Shown piece by piece: positions 15,455 to 25,507 of a stretch of 40,794 bases of DNA. Numbering within the stretch: position 1 is the stretch's first letter; every line of letters starts with the position of its first letter. The translations under genes and the position numbers were made by a program. The notes under the pieces were generated by a model that worked only from the letters and a program-made list of their open reading frames with translations, was not told the DNA's origin and made no database searches. Source of the DNA: Bacteroidaceae bacterium (GTDB lineage: Bacteria > Bacteroidota > Bacteroidia > Bacteroidales > Bacteroidaceae); the NCBI GenBank assembly GCA_017961145.1, contig JAGCXU010000191.1, forward strand, positions 1-40,794, given 5' to 3'.

Positions 15455-18400
15455 TCGACAGGAGTGAGAAAGATATCTTGTAACCCGCCTCTGTATTCTC
15501 TGCAACGAGTCGAAGTCCTGGGTGGCCACAAGCAGTATCATGCTCACGAACTATCTGACGCATAACAAGATACTCCAATCGTTGAGTTTGGGGTGAGAAG
15601 AGGTCAGAGAGTTGCTCATGCGTGAGTGGTTGCCCTGAAACGTGACATACAATATAAGTCATGCTGTCATGCTCCTCAATGTAGAGTGAAGCATCCTCAG
15701 GCACTACTGCAAACATCTGATCAAAAAGCATATGAAGAAGAGTCTCATTTCCCTTTACATAGATTTCTGTCGGATGAGTTTCAATTCCATATATCTTAGA
15801 TGCATACGCAAAAAGGTCTCGTATAGCAAGAGACTGTAAACGTAGAAGTCCTTGATCGGTCTGGCGTTGAGCTTGTTCGTAAAGAAGCATATAGATGTGA
15901 CGGTAATAAGTCACAAGATCGAGGAGAGTGTGCTGTGTCTCTGCATCAACACCTTTTTGCTGCATATCATCAGTCATTTGCTTGATGCGAGAGGGAAAAT
16001 ACATTGTCTCGTGCTTGATGGTACTCAGTGAGTTGTCGAGTATCTGATTCATTACATACAAGCGGTCGTGTTCAAAGCGTTGCTTTTGTGATTTTTCCTT
16101 AAAATCCTCGATGAATTCGTTATTTTCCTGCAACTTTGCCAAAGCAGAAGTGAACTTCTCTTGAAGCTCACATACAGGCTGACGAAGTTGTGGCTGATCA
16201 AGATTGAGAGAAATATCTTTCAACTCATCAACCAAAGTATCTGCATTCTTAGGGAAAGAGTGAAGAACAGAGGAAAGTCGTTGATAAAGATCCTTAAGTG
16301 AAGCACGATGACGAAGACGATGACGCAGGACAACCATATAGAACAGAGCGAGAGAAGCGATGAGTAATAAGACTATCAGAACGTAAAGAACTCGCGAGTC
16401 TTCATTCATTTTCTCAAGTCGCTGACAATCGGATGCAAGCGAAAGGTCTGTACTGAAAAGGCGATGCAAACGAACACACTCGGCATTACTCTGACGATAT
16501 GTTTCCCAGTCTCCAAGAGCCTGAGCTGCAATGGCTTGCTCGTTATAAAGCGACACGAGCAATGATGTATCGATTGGTTCTTCAACTATACTAAGAGCAC
16601 TATCAGCATAATACCATGCATCAACAAATCGGCCCTGCAAATTCGCATTATAAGTGGAATCAAAAAGCTCATAACAACGCTGTGGCATTGGATGAGCAAA
16701 TGAGGTAAATATAAAAACGAACAGCAAAGATAATACCCTTGGCAGACGGAACCAGAAACGACTCCCCTGTCCTTCTTGGCTCTCAACGCCAAAGTCGCAG
16801 ACATTGAAAAGCGATGAAAGTTTCTTATAACTGTTGATGATACCTTTGCAATTCATGATGCCGAAGCCAAAGCCTTTGCTTGCGTTCTTCGTACCAATAC
16901 GACTGGGGTCATACACTTTGCTGGCATTAAGAATTTGTACATCTTCCTGCGAAAGACCAACTCCTGTGTCGCAGACGCTGATTTCCACAAAATCATCGAT
17001 AGAATCGGCCAAAATCGTCACCTTTCCACCTACAGGTGTGAACTTTCGAGCATTATCGACAAGAGTGTTGACCATAAAGAGTGTCAGGGCTTTGTCACCT
17101 TTGACCAGAAAGTCTATCTCAGGCACTTCAAGCAAGAGTTGCTGCTGAGCAAAGGCGTGCTGCTGCATTGAGATAACTCCAAAGATATCTTTGAGTGGGA
17201 AACGAGACACTTGAAGACCGAGCTTTCCCTGTTGCATCTGAATCCACGAAGTGAGTCGATCATTGATAGTCATCATGCCAGTGCATAATTCTTGCACATA
17301 TGAAAGATGTTCCGAGGCATTTTTGCCCATTTCATCGAGCTTTCTAACCTCGGCAATGACTCTGTCCAAATATGGGATAATGGCATAAACGACAGACAAC
17401 TTTGTGCGTTGAAGGATATGTCGCTTTTGCTCATTAAGGATGCGTTGCTGCACGACTTCACACTCTTCCCTGCTCTCTTCTAAGCAATCTTCGCTCTCTT
17501 GCAAAAGCTTTTGAAGCTGGTGTTTTGCTTGCTTGAAGTCGTCGCTGGAACCAATCTCACGCACTTGTCTCTCTGAAGAAAGCGAACGACGTTTGAGCTG
17601 CCTATAGTATAATATGGAAAGAGCAGCTACCAAAACAACGAGCAACAGCAAGAAGAAGAACTGAACTTGCTCGCTATGAACTTCTTGCTTCAGCAGGGCC
17701 TTTCGACTGTCTAACTCTTTATTTTGGCGAGATTCATCAAGCAAGTCGAGATAGATATTACGATGATTGTCGGCACTCAACTTGTCACCAAGGGCGCTAT
17801 AGGTAAGGCTGAGATTCTCATGAATACCTGCTAACCACGGAGTTACCTGGTAAGGCGACCGTCTATAATCAGAAGCGAGATGAAGAGCTTTGCGGAAACT
17901 CTTAAGGGCATCATCATAATGTTCTGCAGTAAAATAAACCTCACCCAATGTCCTCATTGCACAAGCTGTCTGGAAAAGGTCGCGATACTGCTGGAAAAGG
18001 GCAATGGAGTGATGAGACAGAGCTGCTGCAAACTGATATCGAAGAGAAAGTTTACTATCCTTTTGCCATTGTATATGCTCTCCAAAGAGATAGCTGTAGG
18101 CATCTATGCGCTGTTGCTTAAGCCAGTTTGCACGAATCGAGTCGGCAACCATAGCAGAAAGCGACTGCAAGGCATTTGCTTCAAAATATGTGAAATGATT
18201 GGCTTTGGCAAGTGTGTAGACGCGGAAAAGATGATTGAACTCCGTGATAGTCACTTCCTCAGGGGTGCCATCAACCAGTCCTCCGCTACCTAACATATAG
18301 TGATAATAAAGCCATTGTGTCGTATCGGTCTCAAGGTTCACATACTGAGCGGCTTCCTGAATCTCACTTCGAGCTGCGCTATCCTGACCAAGATAATAAT

Positions 18401-18893
18401 AATAGGTAGAAGCTACGATGTGGAGTTCGGTCAAAGCATAATGGAGGCGATGCTTCTGACGCTCAGTAAGATTGCTCTCTTCGGAAAGGATACGACTGAG
18501 ACGTCTTTGGGCACGAAGGCGAGCATCGAAGAAGGACTTGCCTCTACCGATACGTTGCATCACCTTCATCGTAAGTACATCTGCACAAAGTAGTTCAAGC
18601 TGATTGCGACTGAATCCGTAAACATGTTGCAAGAGATGAAGCGTCTGGTCATAACGCATCTGTTGGTAAGCGACATACGCCATGTTGTTAAGAGCCTCAG
18701 CCTTGCCGTCAGGATTCCCTGAAGAACAGGAGTAAGCTTTCTTCGCAGCCTGTAAGGATGCTGAAATATCCGTGTATCGCAGACGATAAGCCAAGTCGTT
18801 GTTCTCCGAAACGACCTTTGCATTCCTTTCACCGACAGAGGAACAAGCGATGAAAAGGGCGATAATGGGGAGAAGGGCGGCTTTGGCTTTCAT
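15432..18893 (-). CDS. Double-module sensor histidine kinase with TPR repeats
   Basis: 1153 residues. Lipobox FIAC (C17) or signal anchor, then TPR-like helices in the envelope (about 30-405) and a transmembrane helix at about 410-430. A coiled coil and HATPase domain follow, with N box NTLVDNARKFTP (about 614), G1 DTGVGL (about 643) and G2 GFGFGIM (about 674). A second signal-like helix (about 723) leads to more TPR-like helices, a third helix at about 845 and a second kinase-like module. That module has a dimerisation helix STIKHETMYFPSR with a candidate phospho-His near 961 but a degenerate ATPase part. It resembles what I recall as DUF5112/DUF5113 kinases of Bacteroidales. The first module keeps the ATP site while the second keeps the histidine. 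It pairs with the downstream regulator. Confidence 0.88.
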   Translation of the reverse strand: MKAKAALLPIIALFIACSSVGERNAKVVSENNDLAYRLRYTDISASLQAAKKAYSCSSGNPDGKAEALNNMAYVAYQQMRYDQTLHLLQHVYGFSRNQLELLCADVLTMKVMQRIGRGKSFFDARLRAQRRLSRILSEESNLTERQKHRLHYALTELHIVASTYYYYLGQDSAARSEIQEAAQYVNLETDTTQWLYYHYMLGSGGLVDGTPEEVTITEFNHLFRVYTLAKANHFTYFEANALQSLSAMVADSIRANWLKQQRIDAYSYLFGEHIQWQKDSKLSLRYQFAAALSHHSIALFQQYRDLFQTACAMRTLGEVYFTAEHYDDALKSFRKALHLASDYRRSPYQVTPWLAGIHENLSLTYSALGDKLSADNHRNIYLDLLDESRQNKELDSRKALLKQEVHSEQVQFFFLLLLVVLVAALSILYYRQLKRRSLSSERQVREIGSSDDFKQAKHQLQKLLQESEDCLEESREECEVVQQRILNEQKRHILQRTKLSVVYAIIPYLDRVIAEVRKLDEMGKNASEHLSYVQELCTGMMTINDRLTSWIQMQQGKLGLQVSRFPLKDIFGVISMQQHAFAQQQLLLEVPEIDFLVKGDKALTLFMVNTLVDNARKFTPVGGKVTILADSIDDFVEISVCDTGVGLSQEDVQILNASKVYDPSRIGTKNASKGFGFGIMNCKGIINSYKKLSSLFNVCDFGVESQEGQGSRFWFRLPRVLSLLFVFIFTSFAHPMPQRCYELFDSTYNANLQGRFVDAWYYADSALSIVEEPIDTSLLVSLYNEQAIAAQALGDWETYRQSNAECVRLHRLFSTDLSLASDCQRLEKMNEDSRVLYVLIVLLLIASLALFYMVVLRHRLRHRASLKDLYQRLSSVLHSFPKNADTLVDELKDISLNLDQPQLRQPVCELQEKFTSALAKLQENNEFIEDFKEKSQKQRFEHDRLYVMNQILDNSLSTIKHETMYFPSRIKQMTDDMQQKGVDAETQHTLLDLVTYYRHIYMLLYEQAQRQTDQGLLRLQSLAIRDLFAYASKIYGIETHPTEIYVKGNETLLHMLFDQMFAVVPEDASLYIEEHDSMTYIVCHVSGQPLTHEQLSDLFSPQTQRLEYLVMRQIVREHDTACGHPGLRLVAENTEAGYKISFSLLSTHKPTNS

Positions 18894-18926
18894 CAGATTT
18901 ATCTTGAGTGCGTGGTTTCTTTTACC

Positions 18927-19682
18927 TTAAATGAGGTCGAATGACTTCTTTGGAATCCAACCTTGTTTACCGTCGGCAATAGTCACTTCGCACCATTCCT
19001 TGAGACTGCTGTCAAGGATTTCAACCTTACTTCCCTCGTGAAGGACGAAGAGGTCGTTACCGTTGTCGGCTGGCGTACTCTTGACTGTAACGGCTGGAGC
19101 AGTAATGATTCCACTTGTATGGACCTGCTTAAACTTCCTTTGTTGCAGGGCACAAATGTTGGCGAGTATGGAGATGAGCAAGAGTAAAATTGCCGATGAA
19201 AAGGCACATTTTCGCACAAAAATGCTGTCGGAAACATAGAAGACAAGCAAGAGAGCTAGCATGAGGACAAAGGAAAGCAAGCCGATAATGGTCCAAGCAC
19301 GCAGGCTAAACCAATTCGTCATGCTACGGAAGTAAGTGAACAAGATGAATTCATGCTGCGGAATTATCTTGTCGATGGTCTTCGTGCGAGCCAGTTCAAG
19401 GTTGAAGAGCACGTCTTTGTTGCTCGGATCGAGTTTTAAAGCGCGCTCGAACCAGAGAACACTATGAGCAATATCGTCGAGACGATAGTAGGCACAGCCA
19501 AGGTTGTAGAAAATCTCCGCATTCGGACTCTGTTCAGCCAACTTGCCATAAAGTTTGACGGCTTTCTCATAATCGCCTTGGACATAAGCCGTATCGGCCA
19601 AAGTCTTCGTTTCGGCAGAACTGGCGGCAAACGTCGAAAGAGAGGAAAGTGCCAGAAAAAGAACAAAAATATACGGTTTCAT
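18927..19682 (-). CDS. batE: BatE-like TPR and SH3 protein
   Basis: 251 residues from the ATG at 19682 ([19 protein letters not shown], a signal peptide); the in-frame start at 19721 overlaps batD and is unlikely. Two or three TPR repeats ([53 protein letters not shown]) lie at about 20-105. Two transmembrane helices follow (about 128-150 and 158-175), then a bacterial SH3-like domain at the end ([24 protein letters not shown]...[14 protein letters not shown]). This is the order described for BatE. It is the last gene of the Bat cluster before the sensor kinase. Its biochemical role in the Bat complex is not established. Confidence 0.88.
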   Translation of the reverse strand: MKPYIFVLFLALSSLSTFAASSAETKTLADTAYVQGDYEKAVKLYGKLAEQSPNAEIFYNLGCAYYRLDDIAHSVLWFERALKLDPSNKDVLFNLELARTKTIDKIIPQHEFILFTYFRSMTNWFSLRAWTIIGLLSFVLMLALLLVFYVSDSIFVRKCAFSSAILLLLISILANICALQQRKFKQVHTSGIITAPAVTVKSTPADNGNDLFVLHEGSKVEILDSSLKEWCEVTIADGKQGWIPKKSFDLI

Positions 19683-19695
19683 CGTGTTTTTCTTA

Positions 19696-21540
19696 TTATT
19701 TATGTGACTTGAGCGAGGCATTCATCCGAGTAATTACATCTGATGCCTGCTGGTAAATCTTCTCTTTAGCAAGGTTAGCATCGGCAGTCGGAGCATATCT
19801 AGCAAACTCGCAATCGCTCAGAACTGCAATGAATGAATCGACAACTTCCTGTTCCACGCCTTTGGATGTGAGCTTCGATATGACATTCTCCTTGTTGAGT
19901 TCATTTGTTGGGAGGGATAACTTATCGCCTGCATAACCGAGCAAAGCACGCATCACCTCGTCGTAGAAAGCGGCATCATCCTTAGTGTGTAAAAGTTTCG
20001 AAGCCTTTTTCAGACGACGAGACGCCACTTTGCCTGCCTTCTTTCCCTTCACGCTCCAAGAGTTCGGATTGAGCTTTTGTTGATGTCTCAACCAAAGGAA
20101 AGCAGCAATGAAAGCGGCAAAGAGTATCAGATAAGTGAGCCAATATGAGGAAGTTCCGAAGAAATCATCCTCGTCTTCGCTGGTGTACTCGCCCAACTTG
20201 ATGAAGCGAATGTCGTTGCTTAGCACGTTAAGATCCTCTTGTTCGCGGGAATAAGCGACGGGTTGCCCTTTTGCTTTTGCAACTGCAAGGTGGAAAGAGT
20301 CGGTTTTGACTGTGTTATAACGCTCCTGTTCGGGGTCGAAATAGCAGAATTCAACCGGTGGAATCGAGAATTTTCCGCCGTGACGAGGAACGACGACATA
20401 GTCGTAAGTGATGTTTCCCTTTGCCCCCGTTGCTGTATTTGTCGTTTTATTGTTCTCTTTGGGGTCATAGACTTCGAAATCTTGAGGGAATCGAATCGTC
20501 GGAGCTTTCATGAGTTTCATGTTACCCTGACCTGATACGACGAGTCGAAGAGTTGCAGCATCGTTGGCATTCACCTGATCGGGAGTCAGAGTGGCAGACA
20601 CCGAGAATTTACCGACAGCTCCCGAGAAGTTGTCGGGTTTTGGCGTTGGGAGGGGCATTACATCAATCTCGACGGCTGGCGCAACGATTTGTTTACGAAC
20701 CATTTGCGAGAGACTTCCGCCACCGAAGAAGATGTCGAAGGGGTCCATCGAGTGGTTCTGCACCTCGACTTGCGTGTCGAAAGTGATGCTGGGAATCTTT
20801 ATCTTGCCCGTCTTCTGCGGGAATACGACATATTGCTTCCAGACGGCTGTGCCGTAGTTTCTGCCGTTGACGCGTTCGTACTTGAGCGACATTTGTGCTG
20901 AACGCTCAAGTTCTTGAACGTGACAACCGTCTATCTGAGGCATATCGCCTGAGATTTGTTGGATGTTCACCAGCGTGTAGAGCTTGTAAGTCAACATCAC
21001 AGCCTCTTGTTCATAAATCTTCTTACGGTTGGCCGTAACGCTCATGTAGAGGTCGCTGCCGCTTATCTGACCGGAGCTGGAAGTGCTCTGTTGCTGACGT
21101 TGCTGGCGAGGATTGCCACCTTGTTGTTGGTTCTGAGGTTGTTGGCTCTGTTGCTGACTGGCTGGCAGCACTTCGATGTTGGCTGTTCCGCTCTTGACCG
21201 CTTTTCCATCGACCTTGATTGTGGCTGCGGGCACCTTGAGAGTTCCCTCGGAAGTAGGTACGACGGTATAGGTGAAGGTTACCGTACTGCTCTGAGTTGT
21301 GCGGCCGTTCACGATCGAGATGTTGCTCGAACGACTGGTGCTGGGACCGTAAAGGACGTTGAAGCCCTCGAAGCTTCCGACCTGGAAGTCTTCGATGTCT
21401 TGCGTGTTGGCCACATAACTGATGCGGATTCTCTGCCCCACTTCGGCTTGAGAGGGAGCCTGAACCTTGAGCGTAACTTGCGAAAAGACAGGACTTAACG
21501 CAAGAATTAGGAATGTGAATATCGTGTAAAGTCTTTTCAT
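19696..21540 (-). CDS. batD: BatD-like protein (oxygen tolerance, BatD family)
   Basis: 614 residues with a signal peptide ([10 protein letters not shown]). The N-terminal half has Ig-like strands typical of BatD ([42 protein letters not shown]). A Gln/Asn-rich linker lies at about 127-165, and a single membrane helix near 473-492 ([17 protein letters not shown]) is followed by a basic cytoplasmic tail with helices. By family knowledge BatD sits in the inner membrane with BatA/BatB and MoxR; the work in Bacteroides fragilis tied it to aerotolerance, and its activity is unknown. It follows the fused batB-batC gene after a gap holding 22-bp array D. Confidence 0.9.
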   Translation of the reverse strand: MKRLYTIFTFLILALSPVFSQVTLKVQAPSQAEVGQRIRISYVANTQDIEDFQVGSFEGFNVLYGPSTSRSSNISIVNGRTTQSSTVTFTYTVVPTSEGTLKVPAATIKVDGKAVKSGTANIEVLPASQQQSQQPQNQQQGGNPRQQRQQQSTSSSGQISGSDLYMSVTANRKKIYEQEAVMLTYKLYTLVNIQQISGDMPQIDGCHVQELERSAQMSLKYERVNGRNYGTAVWKQYVVFPQKTGKIKIPSITFDTQVEVQNHSMDPFDIFFGGGSLSQMVRKQIVAPAVEIDVMPLPTPKPDNFSGAVGKFSVSATLTPDQVNANDAATLRLVVSGQGNMKLMKAPTIRFPQDFEVYDPKENNKTTNTATGAKGNITYDYVVVPRHGGKFSIPPVEFCYFDPEQERYNTVKTDSFHLAVAKAKGQPVAYSREQEDLNVLSNDIRFIKLGEYTSEDEDDFFGTSSYWLTYLILFAAFIAAFLWLRHQQKLNPNSWSVKGKKAGKVASRRLKKASKLLHTKDDAAFYDEVMRALLGYAGDKLSLPTNELNKENVISKLTSKGVEQEVVDSFIAVLSDCEFARYAPTADANLAKEKIYQQASDVITRMNASLKSHK

Positions 21541-21557
21541 CTTATGGTATCTCTTTC

Positions 21558-21645
21558 AACGTATAGTGTTATGATGGCAAACGTATAGTGCGACGATGGC
21601 AAACGTATAGTGTTACGATTGCGATCATCACGTTTGACGTTTGGC
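21558..21645. repeat. 22-bp-period array D (four units)
   Basis: Units start at 21558, 21579, 21601 and 21623 (21, 22, 22, 23 nt). The first three share AACGTATAGTG, and the fourth changes to ATCATCACGTTTGACGTTTG, close to the fourth unit of array C. It fills most of the gap between the batB-batC stop (21679) and batD start (21540) and would be transcribed within the operon. Confidence 0.8.
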
Positions 21646-21678
21646 AACGACACTGGGGTTGTTTTTTCTCATCCTATT

Positions 21679-23382
21679 TTACCATTGTTTCTGCAACTGT
21701 TTTTGCTGACGTTTTTGCTGTGCTTTCTGAATCTTTTCCTGCGTAGCTTTCTCGTCCTGCATAGCGGCATTCAGCATCTGTTCGGCATTCTCGCGACTCA
21801 TCTGGTCTTGCTGAGGTTGCGGTTGTTGCTGCTCGTCTTTATTGTCTTGTTGCTTTTGTTGCTCTTGTTGTTTCTCCTGTTTCTCGTCTTGACCTTTGTC
21901 GTCTTTCTGCTGATTCTGATTGTCCTGACCACCTTGATTCTTCTTAAGTTGGAAGAGACTCAAGGCGTAGTTGTATCGCGTCTCATCGTTAGTTGGGTCG
22001 TTTCGCAGGGAGTTCCGATAACAGGCGACTGCCTTGTCGAACTGCTTGGCAGCCTGCAAGACGACACCCATATTGTGATAGATCTGAGCCAGACGCGTCT
22101 TGTCCTTCTCCAATCGAGCCGCTGTCTCGTACTCCTTCATGGCATCTTCGGCCTTGTTCTGATAGAGAAGCGCATTTCCGAGGTTGAAGTGTGAGATGGG
22201 ATTCGTGTTATCCTTCTCGATAGCCTTCTGATACTCGACCTGAGCCTTGTCGTAAACGCTGTCACGCATCAAGCGATTGCCTCTTCGAATAAAGTCTCTA
22301 TCGGTTTGAGCCATTGCTGATAGGCTGAAAATCAGCAGGATAAGTGTTGCTACAGGACGTCCTCGACGGAAAAGGTTGCTGAGCCAAGTCGATTTGCTTT
22401 CCCTTTCGAGGAGGAAAACGTCGAGAAGCAGAAGAACAATTCCGATAAGGATGAAGCCCTGGAACTGCTCGTCGTATTCGCTATAAATCTGGCTCTCCAT
22501 CTTGGCTTTGGCGAGTCTGTCAACCTGCTCCGACAGCTTCTTCTGAGCCGAACTGCTATTGTCGACATATATGTAGGAACCATTTCCTGCCGAAGCTATC
22601 TCGCGACACATCTCCTCGCTCAACTTCGAAATGACTGTATTGCCCTCATCATCAATGATATACTGGCCAGTTCCAGGGATGGGAATGGGTGCTCCACCAG
22701 GATTGCCGATACCCAAAACATAGACGCGAACACCTTTTGCTGCAGCTTGTTTCGCAGCCTCAACACCCCTAGCCTCGTTGTCTTCGCCATCCGTTATCAC
22801 GAAGATGGCTCTGGACACATCTTCCTGCTGAGTGAAGCTACGCATCGACAGGTTGATGGCTTCCGCAACATCCGTGCCCTGAACACTCATCATCGAAGGT
22901 GAGATGGTCTCGAGGAACATCTTGGCACTCACGTAATCGCTTGTGATAGGCAATTGCACGAAGGCTTGGCCGGCAAAGACAATCAGGCCGATCTTGTCGT
23001 CCTTCATGCCGTCCACCATGTTGCTGACCATCATCTTCGCCTTTTCCAATCGGTTGGGCTTCACGTCTTCGGCAAGCATGGAGTTGCTGACGTCGAGCGC
23101 GATAATTGCCTCAATTCCCATGCGTTCGCGGGTATCAAGGCGAGTGCCGAACTGCGGACGAGCCAAAGCGACGATGAAAGAAGCCAAGGCAAGCATCGTG
23201 ATCCAGAACTTCACTTCAGGTCTCCAACGCGATACACCGAGAAAGAGTTGCTTGGTCAACTCAGGGTCGCCAAAGCGTTTCACCTGCCTTTTCTTCTTGT
23301 ATATAATATAATAATGTATAGCCGCTAGTGCCACGAGCACTAACAACAAGTATAAATATTGTGGACTTGCAAAGCGAAACAT
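21679..23382 (-). CDS. batB: Fused BatB-BatC: VWA domain plus TPR domain
   Basis: 567 residues. The first part is a BatB: two membrane helices (about 7-27, 58-76), a VWA domain with MIDAS motif DVSNS plus later TDGEDN, and a third helix (about 306-325). At about 340-362 a second hydrophobic stretch PVATLILLIFSLSAMAQ looks like the signal peptide of a separate BatC and has an A-x-A cleavage site. TPR repeats (about 365-480) and a Gln/Lys-rich low-complexity tail then follow, which is how BatC looks. In the Bacteroides genes I remember these are two separate genes, so this is a fusion. VWA and TPR parts would be on the same side of the membrane. Confidence 0.9.
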   Translation of the reverse strand: MFRFASPQYLYLLLVLVALAAIHYYIIYKKKRQVKRFGDPELTKQLFLGVSRWRPEVKFWITMLALASFIVALARPQFGTRLDTRERMGIEAIIALDVSNSMLAEDVKPNRLEKAKMMVSNMVDGMKDDKIGLIVFAGQAFVQLPITSDYVSAKMFLETISPSMMSVQGTDVAEAINLSMRSFTQQEDVSRAIFVITDGEDNEARGVEAAKQAAAKGVRVYVLGIGNPGGAPIPIPGTGQYIIDDEGNTVISKLSEEMCREIASAGNGSYIYVDNSSSAQKKLSEQVDRLAKAKMESQIYSEYDEQFQGFILIGIVLLLLDVFLLERESKSTWLSNLFRRGRPVATLILLIFSLSAMAQTDRDFIRRGNRLMRDSVYDKAQVEYQKAIEKDNTNPISHFNLGNALLYQNKAEDAMKEYETAARLEKDKTRLAQIYHNMGVVLQAAKQFDKAVACYRNSLRNDPTNDETRYNYALSLFQLKKNQGGQDNQNQQKDDKGQDEKQEKQQEQQKQQDNKDEQQQPQPQQDQMSRENAEQMLNAAMQDEKATQEKIQKAQQKRQQKQLQKQW

Positions 23383-23393
23383 CGTGTATATCT

Positions 23394-23415
23394 GCGATTT
23401 AACGATTTACTATTT
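23394..23415. repeat. Heptamer-type repeat before batB
   Basis: On the plus strand CGATTTAACGATTTACTATTT, roughly three 7-nt units. On the minus strand it lies 11 nt before the ATG of the batB-batC gene and just touches the batA stop. Confidence 0.55.
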
Positions 23416-24412
23416 ATGGGATTCTCTTCAATATGGTATTTCTCAACAGGATTTCCAACAAGAGGCAAAGGACGCTGATGAGCAGGAACATTCCGTATGC
23501 TTCGTAGCGTTTGGAATACTGTTTCACGTTCATCTTGGTCTTCTCCAACTTGTCGATTTCCTGATAGACTTCGTGCAACTTCTGGTTGTTCGTAGCGCGA
23601 TAGAACTCGCCATCAGTCTTGCGGGCAATCGTGGCAAGCGTCTTCGTGTCTATTTCAACTGGAATGTTTTGGTATTCTATGCGGCCGCCGACTGGAAAGG
23701 GATAGGGAGCCATGCCGTTTGTGCCTACACCAATCGTATAGACGCGTATGCCGAAACTCTTCGCGATGTCGGCTGCCGTGTTGGGACTTATTTGTCCGCA
23801 GTTGTTGGAGCCGTCCGTGAGCAGGATGATGACCTTGCTCTTCGCCTTGCTGTCCTTGAGTCGCGACAAAGCATTCGCCAGTCCCATGCCTATCGCAGTA
23901 CCGTCTTCGATGAGTCCACGCTGTGCCATATCGACCTTCGTGCTGTTGAGCATGTTCAAGAGAACCGCGTGATCAACGGTCATGGGACATTGCGTGTAAG
24001 CCTCTCCAGCAAAGAGCGTGAGACCGATATTATCGTCTGGACGGCCACTGATGAACTCGAGGGCAACATTCTTCGCTGCCTCTATGCGGTTGGGCTTCAG
24101 GTCTTCTGCGAGCATACTGGTGCTGACGTCCATGCAGAGCATGATGTCTATGCCCTCGGTATGCCTGCTGCTCCAACTGTTCGAGGTCTGCGGTCTTGCC
24201 AAAGCAATAACGGCAAATGTGTAGCAAGCAAGTCTCAAAAGAAGCGGCAAATGCAGTAATCTTTGCCTAAGACTCTTGGGAGCCTTGAACATAGCCTCTG
24301 TGCTGCTGACTCGGATGGAAGGCGTCGAAGCCTTGTGCCTAAACCAATACCATACAAGATAAGGTATCGCGAGGAGCAACAGAAGCAGATATAGTGGGTT
24401 TTCAAATGTCAT
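23414..24412 (-). CDS. batA: BatA-like VWA membrane protein
   Basis: 332 residues. N-terminal helix (MTFENPLYLLLLLLAIPYLVW) and a second helix (about 56-75) precede a VWA domain with MIDAS motif MDVSTSMLAED, a middle Thr and TDGSNN. A C-terminal helix (about 308-326) anchors the end. It is closely similar to BatB in its first 330 residues, so these two probably form a VWA pair as known for BatA/BatB. It is 11 nt downstream of the previous membrane protein. The integrin-like MIDAS site would bind a divalent metal for protein contacts. Confidence 0.92.
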   Translation of the reverse strand: MTFENPLYLLLLLLAIPYLVWYWFRHKASTPSIRVSSTEAMFKAPKSLRQRLLHLPLLLRLACYTFAVIALARPQTSNSWSSRHTEGIDIMLCMDVSTSMLAEDLKPNRIEAAKNVALEFISGRPDDNIGLTLFAGEAYTQCPMTVDHAVLLNMLNSTKVDMAQRGLIEDGTAIGMGLANALSRLKDSKAKSKVIILLTDGSNNCGQISPNTAADIAKSFGIRVYTIGVGTNGMAPYPFPVGGRIEYQNIPVEIDTKTLATIARKTDGEFYRATNNQKLHEVYQEIDKLEKTKMNVKQYSKRYEAYGMFLLISVLCLLLEILLRNTILKRIP

Positions 24413-24423
24413 ATCTCAGTCTT

Positions 24424-25497
24424 TTACATTAGCAAGTCTGCCGAACGCCAAACTATCCAAGCCAGCAAAGCAACAGAGAGAATGCCCAGCACAACCATTG
24501 CCACGCGCATCATCTTCACTTGCGTGAGGCGCTTCTGGTCAGTCTCTTTGATGATTTCAGGCTCTGGTTTCGCATTCGGATCGACTTCTATCTTTGTCTG
24601 GTTAACGTATTCAACGGCCGCAACAAGGTTAGCATCGTTCTCGTTTATGAGTGTGCTCCACTTCGCAAACTTGACGAGGTCGGCCGTTCTAAATATCTCT
24701 CGCAACTCGTCGAGGGCTTCCTGATTGTTCTCCGAAACAAGTCGGTCGATGATTTCCGACGAGGTCATCTCCATCGCATTAAAGCCGTAGCGGTCGCGAA
24801 TGTAGTTTCTGAGCGTATCGGTAAGCAGGGTGTAATACTCCTTGCTATCTTCCTCGGCCCACTTCCTCTCGCTCTTGATGCGCTCTATCTCCGTCATAGC
24901 CACCTGATGAGGAGGCAGCTTCTTCTTCCTTCTGATGAAGCGAACGATGGGTTTTCCATGCTTAACATGATACCAAAGCACAGCGATGCAGGCTAACATC
25001 AGCAACAGCAGGAGGAAACCCAACACGACCATTCGCCACTCTTCCCACATGAAGGGCAGCTCCATGATGTCGTTCGGCGGGAAGAACTGGTCGAGATGTA
25101 GGGTATCGACGTCAACCGTATAGACCTTCAGAGCGAGGCTCTTCGACTCGTAACGGCTGGTATCGACCATTACTTGCATTGGCGGCAGGTAATAGAAAGC
25201 ACTGTCCCAAGCCGTTATCGTATAGGCTTGGCTGACGGTCAGACGTTTGCCATCGTTCAGGACAGCAGTATCTGGACTGCCCACCTCCACGACTTCTACG
25301 TCTGGAATCAGTTCTTGCCCCTTCTTGATGTCAGGCATCGTGAGCTTATGCTTCGCGTCGAAAGTGACAGAAAGCGTGAGGTTCGTCTGCTGACCGATGT
25401 AGAGCTGGAGCGAATCAAGCTTCACATCAACCTGTACTTGAGCCAAAGCTCTAATAAACAATATACTATATACTATAAAAAATAACTGCCTTTTCAC
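24424..25497 (-). CDS. Bat-cluster membrane protein of unknown function
   Basis: About 357 residues from a GTG at 25497 that gives a good signal peptide (VKRQLFFIVYSILFIRALA); an earlier in-frame TTG at 25524 overlaps the preceding gene and is less likely. An Ig-like periplasmic part (LDSLQLYIGQQTNLTLSV) is followed by a helix at about 156-180, a basic stretch RRKKKLPPH and a helical cytoplasmic region (about 190-330). A second hydrophobic helix closes the protein (MVVLGILSVALLAWIVW). This is the position between DUF58 and batA in Bacteroidales clusters. It resembles BatD in layout and may be a small relative; not proven. Confidence 0.78.
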   Translation of the reverse strand: MKRQLFFIVYSILFIRALAQVQVDVKLDSLQLYIGQQTNLTLSVTFDAKHKLTMPDIKKGQELIPDVEVVEVGSPDTAVLNDGKRLTVSQAYTITAWDSAFYYLPPMQVMVDTSRYESKSLALKVYTVDVDTLHLDQFFPPNDIMELPFMWEEWRMVVLGFLLLLLMLACIAVLWYHVKHGKPIVRFIRRKKKLPPHQVAMTEIERIKSERKWAEEDSKEYYTLLTDTLRNYIRDRYGFNAMEMTSSEIIDRLVSENNQEALDELREIFRTADLVKFAKWSTLINENDANLVAAVEYVNQTKIEVDPNAKPEPEIIKETDQKRLTQVKMMRVAMVVLGILSVALLAWIVWRSADLLM

Positions 25498-25507
25498 GCT
25501 TATATCA

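Noticed and set aside
23384-24259. 291-codon plus-strand frame opposite batA
   Set aside because: Its start and content mirror the batA coding region; the VWA gene on the minus strand has clear motifs.
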